From NCBI GenBank assembly GCA_004151065.3, contig NWUY0305053456.1, positions 1 to 53,706 on the forward strand: a stretch of DNA of 53,706 nucleotides. Direction: 5' to 3'. Positions 23,183-33,230 of this stretch are shown here, in pieces. This DNA comes from Larix sibirica (Eukaryota; Streptophyta; Pinopsida; Pinales; Pinaceae). Under the pieces are notes generated by a model, which searched no databases, was not told where the DNA came from, and worked only from the letters and a program-made list of their open reading frames with translations. The position numbers and the translations under genes were made by a program. Every line of letters starts with the position of its first letter. The first letter of the stretch is position 1.

Positions 23183-23224
23183 GGAACTCGAGGGTACCCT
23201 CACGGGCGGGTACCTTCGAGTTCC
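23183..23224. repeat. 17-bp stem hairpin in nad2 intron
   Basis: GGAACTCGAGGGTACCC (23183-23199) and 23208-23224 are inverse copies apart from one position, which becomes a G-T wobble. The loop is 8 nt. Such a stem could be a domain I or IV arm of nad2i1282. Confidence 0.8.
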
Positions 23225-23465
23225 GGCTGGCTCGCGTCGTCCCAGCAAGCAACCGGCGGGGAGCACTTCGGTATACGATCGCGCGCTGTAACTGGGAGTC
23301 TTATTACACCTAGGGCCAACTTTGATTCACCAAACCCAGGTTCATCTCGTGCAGTGATTGCGGACTCGTAAAGGGAGGTCCTGGCCCTCTATTTAAGGGG
23401 GGGTTCTATATGCTCAGGGCTGCTAAAAGAGTTAGAGTTCGGGAAGATATGAAAGGTAGGTCTGA

Positions 23466-23530
23466 GCTCTGCGAAGGTAAGGATCTTGAGTAGATGGTTG
23501 ATGCATCAGATACCCTTACCTTCGCAGAGC
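23466..23530. repeat. Perfect 17-bp inverted repeat in nad2 intron
   Basis: GCTCTGCGAAGGTAAGG at 23466-23482 is matched exactly, in inverse orientation, by 23514-23530, leaving a 31-nt loop. It lies 526 nt into nad2i1282. It could be a peripheral intron arm or an inserted foldback. Confidence 0.9.
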
Positions 23531-24055
23531 GAAAAAGAAGGTTATTTAAGGACCTTACGAATGGCCTTGCCGTAAAAATAGGTCCGCCTATAACGTGTGT
23601 AAGGGCTTTGCTATGACTTATGTAACGAAGTATACACCGAACGACTTTTCTTGATGGGCTAAAGTAGTGGTGGAATAGAAAGATCTATGTGTATTAGGGG
23701 TAACCTCGCTAACTCATCTAACGACTGCCTTAGTTCGCGCGAAAAGGATAATAATATGAAAGGAGAGGACACAGTAAGAGAAATCTTTAAATAGTCTCTG
23801 TTTGGTAAGTATTTAAATAGACTCTTAATTTACGAAGGCTTTGTAAGGCAGGCCACCCTAGAAGCTCGTATTCGGTAACTAGAGATAGAATAAATAATAT
23901 AGAGCGCGCTCAAGTAAAGGTAATACTTTTCAGGACCTTTCGTAGCATGCGTTCCCATCCGTGTCGCAACTTATTTGGTAAGCTACGTGTCCGGTGCGCG
24001 GAGAACTGCCTTCGGTCCGTCCCCCACACTGACTCGGGCAACCTTCCGGCCGCCC

Positions 24056-24628
24056 AACGACCTATAACGCTAGTAACTACTCCCATCAAGGCTAGTAAGT
24101 AAGCCCCACAACCTAAAGCGGCGGAGGACAAATAGAATTTGCTACGAAAGCCGGCTAACGGGGGTATTCCTGCGTATGAGAACATAGTAATGGAAAAGAT
24201 AATAGCCAAAATAGGATTCGTCCCGGCTGGAGCGCCCAGATCCGCGATATATTTGACACGGGTTTGCCGTAATGCTGGGACTATGGCGGATGCATTTATC
24301 GTCATTGATACATGGATGAATATACCAATTAGTAGTGATTGAATTCCTCCCATGGTTCCACATGAAAAACCGGTACAAAGATAACCTACATGTCCAATCG
24401 AACTATGAGCTAAAGGTCTTTTTACTTTCGTCTGGGCCATGGCGGCCAGTGCTCCTAGGATCATAGGAGCAATGCTGCGGAGAAAGAAGATTTGTTGCAA
24501 TGTAGTTCCATAGAAACTATGGATAGAAACACGTAACATATTCGCAAAAATAGATATTTTAGGTGCGATAGAGAAGAATGCTGCAACCAGGGTGGGTGAA
24601 CCCTCATAGATATCAGGTGCCCACATAT
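24056..24628 (-). CDS. nad2: nad2 exon 4, NADH dehydrogenase subunit 2
   Basis: This exon encodes the central proton-channel part of NAD2, a hydrophobic antiporter-like subunit of complex I in the inner membrane. The frame gives 190 complete codons plus 2 and 1 flanking bases, from MWAPDIYEGSP to VVTSVIGR, and is gapless against the usual plant protein as I remember it. The 573-nt length equals 1282 minus 709. I chose the 5' end at 24628 because the base C ending exon 3 plus AT here restores the conserved His before MWAP, and the intron then ends in AT. About 16 codons differ from the usual residue as C-to-U editing would correct (for example CAT for Tyr, CGC for Cys, TCT for Phe). There are no stops. 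The open frame beyond both ends is intron. Confidence 0.95.
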
Positions 24629-25798
24629 ATAGAGTCGAGAGAGATATGGAGTCCAAGGGGGAGGGGGTTTTATTCGGGGCTCGGGAGAATAGGGGTTTTA
24701 GGGCCCAGCGAGTTGTTAACTCGTGTTCGCTCAGCAAGCAAGCAGAAGTTTGCCACACGAGGGAGAACGATAAATGATCTACGAGAAAAGTGCTCCCTGA
24801 ACCGAACGTGAAAGTTGTTTTCCATCATACGGCTCCGTAACTCTACTCTCTCGGATTATATATCCAAAAGGTCCGCTCTCCATTCCACACGCTGTCTAGC
24901 GGAGCAGGCGGTTTGACGCGTTTTAAGTGGCCGTAGTAGATGCCAAACCTGCTGCTCAGTCAGTATGGGCGCAGCAGCTACATGGACCCCTCCCTTCCGT
25001 TGTTGCCAGCGCTTTCCCGGGCCGGCCGATATGGGATTCTTCCTCACCCTCCTGATGTCAGGTGAGCAATTCTTCCTAATTTGACTGGGTTTATATGCTC
25101 AGGGCTGTGAGCTAGCTCAGGGAATTTGATTGGAATTAATTTAATGAAAAGGCCCTATTGAATGGATGAAGGGACGCGGTCTTGCTTGGCGCGAAGCGCT
25201 GGCTGCTGGGGAGGTTTTTTCAGGGGTACTAAAGGTCCTCAGACTTCCAGCCGGGGTTTTCGTTTGGGGAATCTAGTTGTTCACCGTTGGATCTCGCCGA
25301 TACAGCCCCTATGGTTTCCGTTATCGGGATATCCTTTTTTCCATTGTTCCCAGAGAGTTGTTGGGTAATCAGCTCCCATGCTGCAAGCAGTAATCATTTT
25401 GAATCTGAACCTTGTCGCTCTTTCCTCGTCGACGGGCAGGAGGCACACCAGCCAGCAGCGAGCGTTCGCTAAGCGTGATTCCACTGTGTTTGCACTTAAC
25501 TGGGTGGACAGTTTACCGGGAGAGAACTTCAATTCGCCCGGCCAGCAGGCGGCGTGCTTATCTTGTGTGACAACACTATGGAGCGAGCGGCTCTTCTAGG
25601 CGGGCGGCTGTGTAACAACACTATGGAGGGAGGAATAAAGCGACGCTTTCGTGTAACATGCTATGGTCTCAACGCCCTTACGAGGTAGTGATGAGTCTCA
25701 CGCGCTCTCGGATAAGCCAGCCCTATTTCCAGCCAGTAGGATTGGCCAAAATCTGTTGGCAGCGGTACCACCCATAGGCGGCCGTCCTACAGCCGCCC
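24629..25798 (-). other. nad2: Group II intron nad2i709
   Basis: A cis intron of 1170 nt between nad2 exons 3 and 4. It starts GGGCGGCTGTAGG, not the common GTGYG, and ends AT. A domain V-like hairpin is at 24799-24835. Frames of 63 and 83 codons inside it are not maturases. It carries the tag TATATGCTCAGGGCTG at 25092-25107 within a 29-bp block that is repeated near 26527-26555. The stretch between domain V and the 3' splice site is unusually long at 170 nt. There is no intron-encoded protein. Confidence 0.85.
24799..24835 (-). other. Domain V of nad2i709, slightly degenerate
   Basis: The sequence starts GAGCCGTATG and ends CGTTCGGTTC, giving the terminal GAGCCG/CGGTTC stem with the catalytic AGC triad present. 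It is 37 nt rather than the usual 34. The base that normally pairs in the TACGG segment is T, giving a mismatch. A hairpin with AGGGAG/CTCCCT arms follows at 24760-24798. Confidence 0.8.
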
Positions 25799-25965
25799 GA
25801 AAAGGAACTGCAGTAATCTTGAATAAAGATCCTACAGCAATAAATAGAATCCCCAAAAAAATACCACCAGATCGAGCACCGAACGAAGTGATTTCATATC
25901 CGGTCAAAATCTCGGCTAATTGATCGAAGTGGGTAACTCCAGTAGAGCCATAGATCATGGAACAA
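25799..25965 (-). CDS. nad2: nad2 exon 3, NADH dehydrogenase subunit 2
   Basis: Encodes a membrane segment of NAD2: 55 codons with one extra base at each end, from CSMIYGSTG through HFDQLAEILTGYEIT to LFKITAVPF. The length of 167 nt equals 709 minus 542. The 5' end at 25965 follows from the intron ending in AT seven bases after a bulged A in domain VI. The 3' end at 25799 leaves a C that joins exon 4 to restore His. It keeps two codons (Ser-Phe after YEIT) that I recall as missing from angiosperm NAD2, whose exon 3 is 161 nt. One Ser (in VGSLF) is a likely C-to-U editing site to Phe. No start codon belongs here, since exon 2 must be joined in trans. Confidence 0.93.
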
Positions 25966-26530
25966 ATGGGGTAGGCCACCACACTATACGTATAGCTGTT
26001 AACCTCCCCCCGTAACCGTACGTGCGACTCTCACCGCATACGGCTCGCACAGAGACTCTGAAATACAACCCCCACCCCCTACCGCCACCTCGCACTATTA
26101 TTTATTCCACCTCCCAATCCTCCATCCAATAGAACTTGCGTTCCCCGTCCCCCACCCCCTTTCTCTATTCTTGGGGTTCTCGTTCTGCTCACGGATCCGC
26201 CAGCGGTACGGGTATATTAGATTCTCTTTAGACTTTCGGGAATTGATGCCTTTCAAGTATGGTCCAGATCGTCGAAGCTTTATATCCCCCTCGATCGGGA
26301 CCGCTACATTTGCTTGCGGTTCTTGGTGCCGAGCGTCTCTTCAGGTCCGAACCCATACCATAGCTGCTTTCATGAACGGCATTTATTGCATGCATTCTGA
26401 CATACTATTGATGTTCTGATTTATCGTACTCTTGTCCCTGCCTGACGGAATATAGTACAAGGAGAGCATATCCCAGCAAATTTGTATTTGGGCCCGGGAT
26501 ATTTTTCTATTTGACTGGGTTTTCTATTTG
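25966..26530 (-). other. nad2: 3' half of trans-spliced group II intron nad2i542
   Basis: Directly upstream of exon 3 on the minus strand are an intact domain VI (25966-26012) and domain V (26013-26046). No exon 2 sequence is found anywhere upstream, in agreement with the known trans-splicing of this intron in seed plants. Domain VI has an outer GGGG/CCCC stem, an inner CTATA/TATAG hairpin and a bulged A at 25972, seven bases from the splice site. The distal limit, where the 5' half was broken off within domain IV, cannot be fixed. The 26530 boundary is nominal and set where dispersed repeats begin. Confidence 0.8.
26013..26046 (-). other. Domain V of nad2i542
   Basis: A 34-nt hairpin beginning GAGCCGTATGCGG and ending CGCACGTACGGTTA. 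Size, the AGC triad and the two-base bulge region match group II domain V. Only the closing base pair (G with A) is imperfect. Confidence 0.9.
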
Positions 26531-26992
26531 ACTGGGTTTATATGCTCAGGGCTGTACTCATTTGATCGATGATAAGATCACGGAAACCGAAGTGGAACGA
26601 CGTCCACTAGGAATTTTGTCCCGTCATATGCCTTGCCCTCCCTTCGGTCAAGCAAGCTTTTCGTATTGATTGAATTGAAAAACAAAGGTGCGTTTAGCTC
26701 TTTCCCGACAAAGGAGGGGAAGGAATTTATTGCTCACCTGACCAACTACTTATATAAAAAAGCTTCGAATTATTTATATATGTAATTATGCTAGATTCGG
26801 TATGGAATAAAACTGGAATAAAACTAGATTCGGTGTGAGTCGAAGGGTTAGGAGCTACGGGACGGTAAAAAGGCAGTTTACCGAAGAAATAAGTACCAGA
26901 CTGCTCATTCTTTATATATGTAATTATGCTAGATTCGGTGTTCGTCGAGCGAGCTTCGCTTCCTATTTTTACTGTTTATATGCTCAGGGCTG
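26505..26992 (+). repeat. Cluster of dispersed tags next to nad2
   Basis: TTTCTATTTGACTGGG is repeated in tandem at 26505-26536 and runs into TATATGCTCAGGGCTG (26539-26554). The tag occurs again at 26977-26992. Between them, TATATATGTAATTATGC followed by TAGATTCGG occurs at 26771-26800 and 26911-26940. Parts of this cluster reappear rearranged at 47251-47355. Confidence 0.8.
26631..26661 (-). repeat. 35-bp AAGG-type repeat, truncated copy
   Basis: CCTTGCCCTCCCTTCGGTC followed by AAGCAAGCTTTT, the inverse of the 5968 copy. The terminal AAGG at its right-hand end is replaced by unrelated sequence, so it is incomplete by about four bases. Confidence 0.75.
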
Positions 26993-27059
26993 TTTGGTCA
27001 AGTGTTCGTTTATAACCCTCCCTCTACATAGAGCTTGCAAAAAGAAATGACTTTTAAGG

Positions 27060-29760
27060 AATTTTACTATAGTGATCTGCAGTTACTTAATGAATGACCC
27101 ATAAGTATCCCATAAGTATTCTAAAAGCCCGAAGGGGATCTCGTGGTATGTCCAATTAAATAATTAGTGTAGCCAGTTCCACTTCACAAGGTTCATAAAG
27201 TCCCACTACTATTCTCCGCGCTATCGCTCTAGAGAGTAAAGAGAGTATATAGAGCGGGTAACTCTATGAAGGGTATCACCATGTATGGAGGTCCGGGATA
27301 AGGGCTCAATAATAAGTCCACTAACTTCGTAACTCCGAGAAGCCATTCTTAAGATAGGGAACTGTCTTTACCACACCAACGAAATCAGTTTCTTAATGGA
27401 TGACTGGATCAATCATCAAGCCAACTTCAATGGGTGACTGGCTTGGTGGTGGCTAACGCATATTTAAGGGTAACTAGCTTCTTTAAATAGAGTAAAAGAT
27501 AACCACGTATGTATACTGAAGGTCTTGAACCGGAAGGAATAAGCAAGCTCATAAGCAAACCTTAACCAACAGTAAGTGTAGCTTAACTATCCAACAGTAA
27601 GTGTAGCCCAACTATACAACCGAAAGTATTTCTCTTCCACCTTAAAGTAAGGGATACATAAAGAAATCTCCTTTATTCTACTGAGTAGGGCTTCTGGATG
27701 GGAACTAAAGGATAGGAACTAATACCAATGATGGAAACTAGCAGGTAGCCCCAACGAGAGGGAAGGTCTTTAAGCGGGTAACCCCACAGCAATAGCGGGT
27801 AACTAAATGCCACAGCTGTTCATGAGGCGGGCACACTACCTTCCCGGGCATAACTTTCCTGGGCATACCTTTTCCGAGCAGACTTTGAAAGGCACCCACC
27901 ATTAGCTGTTCATGAGGTGAGTAACTCTTGAAGAGTGTGTTTCAGAGGAAAACTGCCTTTAATTTGGGTGGGTGTCTCGGGTGTTAAGTCCACTTGGTGG
28001 GTGTTCGGTTTTATCCTTCTTTGTACCACTGCACATTCCTCGTACCACTGCAATAAAAAAGACACTGGTACTAATAGGGAGGAAAGGAGAACAAATACTG
28101 ATAAGGTCGTATCTATAGTAATCTATTCGCTAGGTAAGGTCGTAAGGGGTCAGGTGTTATCTATCGTTATAAATATATGTATATATGGGCATATCCATAT
28201 AATTACCGGCATTACTGGCATCATTATCTATTTATTTAATTACTTCTTCTATCTCTTTATATATCTATATTTCTTTTATTTTCTATTTTTTATATACCCA
28301 ACAACACATTTACCGCTACTAGATATCCCCAACCTTTTACTATTCCCAACAGATGGAATAAGAAAAAAAACTTTCTTTCTATCCCCAACAGATCTACAGC
28401 TGTGATATAAGTCGTAACAGATAGGGATAGGGATTGAAACAGATCGGGATACATATTGGTACAAATTGGTACAGATGCCTAAAGATAAGTAAAGAGTGCG
28501 AAAGAGTAGGGAAACCAGAGGAACGACCAGTAAACAACGATCATAGTGCTGGGTTGTGAGTTAGTCGGGTCCTAATTGGTTACGGTACAGTGGTTGGTCA
28601 AAAGCTGGGAAAAAAGTAAAGAGATAAGTTGGAAAGAAGGTGAAATAAAGGCGAGCAAGGGAGAGTTGAAGAAGCCAGAGGTCTTCGTTGGAAGGAAGTA
28701 AGTCGGAAGGTTGAAGCAGAAGGAGAAGTCGAAAGGTAAAGAAAGGGCAGGTGATGGGCTTGAATGAGATCGCTGGCTATTTCTCTCGACCTGTAGTAGG
28801 GAAGGAATGCGTATGGATCTCAATCATAAGGAATTGGAGAAAATAATCTCGTATACAAAGAGATGTTATCTCATTATATATGTAATTACGCTTTTGACTT
28901 TATTGGTTTCTTTAGGGGTCCAAGTACTATAATTTTCATATGGGTTAAAAAACACTTCCATTTAGGAAACTCTATTTATTTCATAATTACCTGCACCTTT
29001 GGCCAGTGGGCGCCTGCTTAATCCAGTGGTATAAAAAAAGAAAAACATATAGAAAGGAAATATCAGCTGTAGATTTACCTAATCTGAACTCAGCAATGGC
29101 TCATAACTACGGTCATGGCTTTCTCACATTCTTATGATGACTTACTATTACAGTCTTAAACGCAAAGATGCACACTTAGGTGGCTTCGCCCAACTCTCTA
29201 TGTTGGTGGCAAACAAACCGTGGCAAGTTCTTCTTCGTCTCCAGGGAGAGCAAGAGATCTCAGGGCATCAAGATACCTTCGGCAAGCAGCAAGTTCGAAG
29301 CAGGTAGGTGGTAACTGCTTTCGGTGAACGTCCTTCCGTCGTTTTTGGTGGGACGTGTTGTTGAGCTTCTTTAGGAATAACCTTCTAATTATTTTGTATC
29401 TTTAATCCTAAGGGAGGGTAAAAAACTATCTATGAAGAAGGAGGCTTCGTTATAAAATTCCCATATGAAGGCACCAGGTGGTTGGTAGCATGGTCGCACT
29501 TAAGAGTAAAGGCAAGTAGGCAGAAGGTTTCAATAGCAATAGTGGTACCCAATAAGAATATGTAAGCAAGTAAGCAAGTATGATGTATTCCTGTGAATGC
29601 TGGCTGTCTGGAAGCTAGCTCGTTGTTCTCTAGCCGCTCGTAAAACGAGTAAGTGCGGGACATTCCCATTCCTACCATTCCTAGTAATAAGGTTGGTGAA
29701 GCAGGAGTAACACAGTTATTAATGAAAGGCAAGTAGGGATCTTCCTAGCAATGCTGTAGT
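27060..29760. other. Unassigned region, no gene recognised
   Basis: A 156-codon plus frame (27935-28405) ends in a run of Phe, Tyr, Ile and Leu codons coming from TTTAT-type low-complexity DNA, so I do not call it a gene. The segment 27380-27660 has short repeats such as CAACAGTAAGTGTAGC (twice, 27570-27605), and 27780-27920 has a duplicated AGCTGTTCATGAGG. The AT-rich tag is at 28871-28893. Purine-rich DNA occupies 28590-28760. Confidence 0.4.
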
Positions 29761-29848
29761 AACCCACCCAAGCGCGTAAGATCTAATCTCATAAGTAAGG
29801 CTGTAGTCAATCCAACAGGGCAGTTCCCGCGCACGATCCCACGACTAC
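29761..29848 (+). repeat. Dispersed repeat copy matching 7923-8010
   Basis: About 85 bp align with 7923-8010, including CCAAGCGCGTAAG, ATAAGTAAGG, AGTAGTCAATC, ACAGGG, AGTTCCC and CGATCCC. An inverse fragment (CTTACGCGCTTGGGTAGG) lies near 31540. Confidence 0.7.
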
Positions 29849-31477
29849 TGGTTGTTCCTGTCCCATTGACAGTAATCCTGTAGGCTGACGAAAGTAATAC
29901 CACTTCAATTATTCCCCAAGCCGGTAAGATCTAATAAGTCTGGCAGTAGTTAATAAAAAGAGAAGTTCTCTAGATCCTCCTTCCTAACTAGGCTAGCTAC
30001 GTGATTCCTGGCATAGGGCTCCCAAGTCTACTAGTTCGTGCAGGTAAAAGAGAAATAAAGGGGGAAGTGCTTAATAGCATGCCCCTGCCTAGTTTGGTAT
30101 TTCTGGCTGATAGATTCCTTGTCTTAGGGTGACCGGTATAAAGAGGTAAGAGAGTAAGAAGGGTGGGTTTCATGTCATGCCGCCATCCATAAAGCTCTTC
30201 TGGACTTAATAAAAGGCAAGGGTAAATAGTTCATAGTAAGAGTGCCGTACCAACAAAGCATTCATAAAGCAAGTGTTATAAAAGGCTTATCTTCTCCTAG
30301 CAATGTCTGAAGCCCGCCTGCCTACTGCGTTCAAGAACTCGATTTTTTCTATAGGAAACTCGCGGAATTATGGCATTGTTCCAAATAGAAGAGATAACGT
30401 TTCCACACTCTGGCGGGGGAGCTTTTAACTTATTGCTTGCTGGCTTGCTTTCTGGCTAGCATTCTTACTGGCCTAGCTGGGCTGACTGGTGGTCGAAGGC
30501 TGGGTCAACCACATATCCCCGAATTGTCTTCATTCAATCTGAAAAGTATCCCCTCACACTTGTTTGTAGGGCCCCGTGGTTGGGTGGGAATGGTTGAGGG
30601 TGTTGGGTATGAGCCTTATATATTAAAACTACTTAATAATTCACTCTCTCTTATTCTTTACCAAACCAAAAGAGCCGGAAGCCTTTATTCAGATGCCAGA
30701 TGCCAGGAGCCTTTAACCAAGGAAAAGGGCCTTTAGCCTGTAACCTCTCACCTTTTGCCTCTCGCCGCCAGAAGCCTTTATTCACCTTTTGCCAAGCAAG
30801 CCCACTAAGTAAAGCAAGTCTAACCTAACACAGGGAGGGGATAACCAGGAAAAAGACATAAAAGCCCCACCGAGCCTATAGAAATAAGTCTCACCAAGAT
30901 AAATAGCCCACCAAGCCAGCCGACTCATCGATCCATCCCATCGTCGTACTAGGGTGAAGGCATTAATCAAGGGGTAAGGTTGTCCGGTCCAATCCGAAGG
31001 TATAGCGCAGTAGCCCTGAAGCTAATCCAGTTAGTATAGGGAGAAGGCAAGTCTAGTTCTTGCGGGTGGATAGGTCTATGTCCTTGCTTGCAGTAGGTTC
31101 ATCTATTCATCTAATGGATTCAGAGTCTAATTGTATTGGTTCAGCCATACCAACCAATAGTTCATACGCGGTACCCGGAAGAAATCATAAGGTAAGGCGG
31201 CTAAAATTGCCCAGCCAGCCATACTTACCGATAGAATTACAGAGGAGCCATAGATCGGGGATGGACAAACTCACCGAGCTGACTTACTATTTCTTTAGCT
31301 TGGTGGGGAGAGTAGGGGGTAGACAAGGCAAGGCTTACACAAGCTTACTTGAAAAGTCAGGCCTAGACACTTACTTCAGGTACCACTATACAGCCCCTTA
31401 TTGGAGGGACAGGGTTACCCTACTTTAGTTAGACAGCCACAACCACCAGTCTTGGATCCTTTGAACTCCTTGCCCTC
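29849..31477. other. Repeat mosaic, no gene recognised
   Basis: A 122-codon plus frame (31060-31428) and a 99-codon frame (30437-30736) have no domains I can recognise. Copies of mosaic motifs include the 9700-type repeat near 30030-30115 and TTCAAGAACTCGA near 30329. Nothing looks like an RNA gene. Confidence 0.4.
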
Positions 31478-31512
31478 CCTTGCCCTCCCTTCGGTCAAGC
31501 AAGCTTTTCCTT
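31478..31512 (-). repeat. 35-bp AAGG-bounded repeat, inverse copy
   Basis: Complete copy with CCTT at both plus-strand ends, identical to the inverse of 5968-6002. A duplicated partial end (CCTTGCCCTC) precedes it at 31468-31477. The same duplicated end precedes the copy at 33139. Confidence 0.85.
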
Positions 31513-32468
31513 GCCTGACAGCCAGAATTGAAAGATCTTACGCGCTTGGGTAGGCAGGCACTTACTTAGAACACATTGCTAGATACTTTCAATATCTACT
31601 CTATTATATTTTAGTGCCATCATGCTACCAACCACCTTTCCTGTTTACCACCACCGGCTCACAGACTTTAACTTAGAGCATTGCACCAGGCTTGCTTGGG
31701 TAGATGGATGTACACTTACTGCTTTGCTAGCGCACCTGCTTACACCCAGACTTTATTATATTTTATCTACAGCGACCCACCACCTGTTCTTTTACCACCC
31801 CTTCACTACCTTCTTACCAAACTTAGTGATTGGACAGACGGGTTTGCCTTAGGCACTTTGACCATTGGGATGAACTTTAGAAGCAGCGCCTACCTACTTG
31901 ATGAATGTTTGTACGACCTAGCGTGGCAATTGTCCTATTTATGAGGAACTACTTCCAGAACTGATTCCAATTGGGTGAGCGAGCACTTAGAACATTGCTA
32001 TTTACTTTACCTTATTTGACTTTACTTCATGTGCATGCTATCAACGTTAAACCACCCTTTACTTACCGCTTCACCCTACCTTAGTGGATGGCTGGGATCG
32101 CCGGATGATATGTATAAGCCTAAAGGTAAGTGCCTTATTAAATCGGGGAAATTAAGTCCTTTAAGTGTGGGGGTGCCAAGGTGGCCTATCAAGATGATAA
32201 ATAGTGCGGGCCTATCCGTGATTAGAAATTCTATGCCTTTTGACCTGGTAAATTGGAAAGTGAGAAGGGGGCTTACTTGTTGTGGTGCTGGCTGGTCCTG
32301 TTTACTTTAAGTTATCGCTGCTAGCTTTAAGCCTCATAGCCCGTCCCAGGAGCATTGTTATATTAAAAGGAAGACCTGAAGCCCTCGAGCCGGTAAAAGA
32401 GGAACCGAACGCGCATTTTAGAAAGAAAACTTTAGTTTCTACGGTTTCCGAGGCATATATATTCTCCA
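31513..32468. repeat. Dispersed repeat copies, no gene recognised
   Basis: The frames 31622-31852, 31681-31944 and 32029-32310 overlap in different phases and show no domain. CTTAGTGATTGGACAG followed within about 25 bp by ACTTTGA occurs at about 31820-31862 and 42619-42650. TTTAGTGCC followed by GCTACCAAC also recurs at 31610 and 47129. This is repeat mosaic. Confidence 0.45.
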
Positions 32469-32767
32469 TCTGGGTTCCAGAACTCGCATTTGTCTTAGGC
32501 CAGTAACTTTATGAATTTACTAATTCCCGTAGCCTTGGTACTGGGCGCCAGAATCCTCAAGTCAAGGCAAGGTAAGGAACTTCAAAACCTTCCCTCCAAA
32601 TATGAATTTGATAAAGATTGGTTTGGGGGTTTATAGGTAAGATCATCCGGTCTGGGGTTCAAGAACTCAAAATTGTATAGAGAACTAAATTGATTTCATC
32701 ATTCCTCCCGTAGCCCGGTTGGTGGCGCTAGAATCCGAAAGGAAAGAAGGCAAGGAGCAAGGAAACG
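32469..32767 (+). repeat. Degenerate tandem duplication, 182-bp period
   Basis: The segments 32469-32582 and 32651-32767 share TCTGGG, CAAGAACTC or a variant, CCCGTAGCC, GGCGCCAGAATCC or a variant, and AAGGCAAGG in the same order. The sequence between the copies is less conserved. Confidence 0.7.
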
Positions 32768-33138
32768 CTCGACCACCACCCTAATAAGTCAATTAGGAGC
32801 GTTAATTCGTTCGCCCAAGGTAGGAGGAACGAGGTACGAGCCACTTCCCCGACCTAATAAGAACAAGGCCACCTTGTAACTCTTCAATTTACCAGGTATG
32901 AGCGAGCGCTCTATGAAGGGGTAGGGGAAGGTCCCGATAGGCCACCTTTCCACTAGTTAATTTCCCCATCTTGACAAGGACGGAAGGCTCTAAAGACATA
33001 AGGAGGGTTAGGGGCATTTTACCATCGGTTGGGTAATAATATATAATAAAATTGAAATAAATCTTGGAAAATGAGCCTCACCTTTCCGAAGTCAGGCGAG
33101 CGACTTCGTTTCAAAAACCCGAGTTTTAATCAATAAAC

Positions 33139-33202
33139 CCTTGCCCTCCCTTGCCCTCCCTTCGGTCAAGCAAGTATACCTTTGGTCAAGCAAGCCTTTC
33201 CT
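33139..33202 (-). repeat. Nested AAGG-type repeat copies
   Basis: A copy beginning CCTTGCCCTCCCTTGCCC, with its end duplicated, runs through TTCGGTCAAGCAAG to about 33174. It is followed at 33178-33202 by the inner part of a second copy (CCTTTGGTCAAGCAAGCC). It looks like one element inserted into or recombined with another. Confidence 0.75.
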
Positions 33203-33230
33203 ATTTTTGCAAGATTTATTTCAATGCAAA

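Larger units (their letters stand above)
22560..24055 (-). other. nad2: 5' part of nad2 group II intron nad2i1282
   Basis: The DNA directly after exon 4 on the minus strand begins GGGCGGCCGGAAGG and is expected to be the 5' part (domain I onward) of the intron between nad2 exons 4 and 5. It contains two strong hairpins (23183-23224 and 23466-23530) and the 16-nt tag TATATGCTCAGGGCTG at 23407-23422, which is probably a later insertion. No domain V and no exon 5 were found further along this strand to position 1. The intron is therefore either very long or interrupted, with the rest supplied in trans. The far boundary at 22560 is arbitrary. Confidence 0.55.

Noticed and set aside
23910-24758. 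A 282-codon protein made from the whole nad2 open frame
   Set aside because: Only 24056-24628 matches NAD2. The flanking codons are intron nad2i709 on one side and nad2i1282 on the other, and the frame stays open by chance.
24856-25532. Intron-encoded maturase in nad2i709
   Set aside because: Frames of 63 and 83 codons inside the intron have no reverse transcriptase or maturase motif, and the intron is too short for a maturase gene.
27935-28405. 156-codon open frame as a gene
   Set aside because: The C-terminal half comes from TTTAT/TTCT low-complexity DNA and the N-terminal half has no motif. It is probably accidental.
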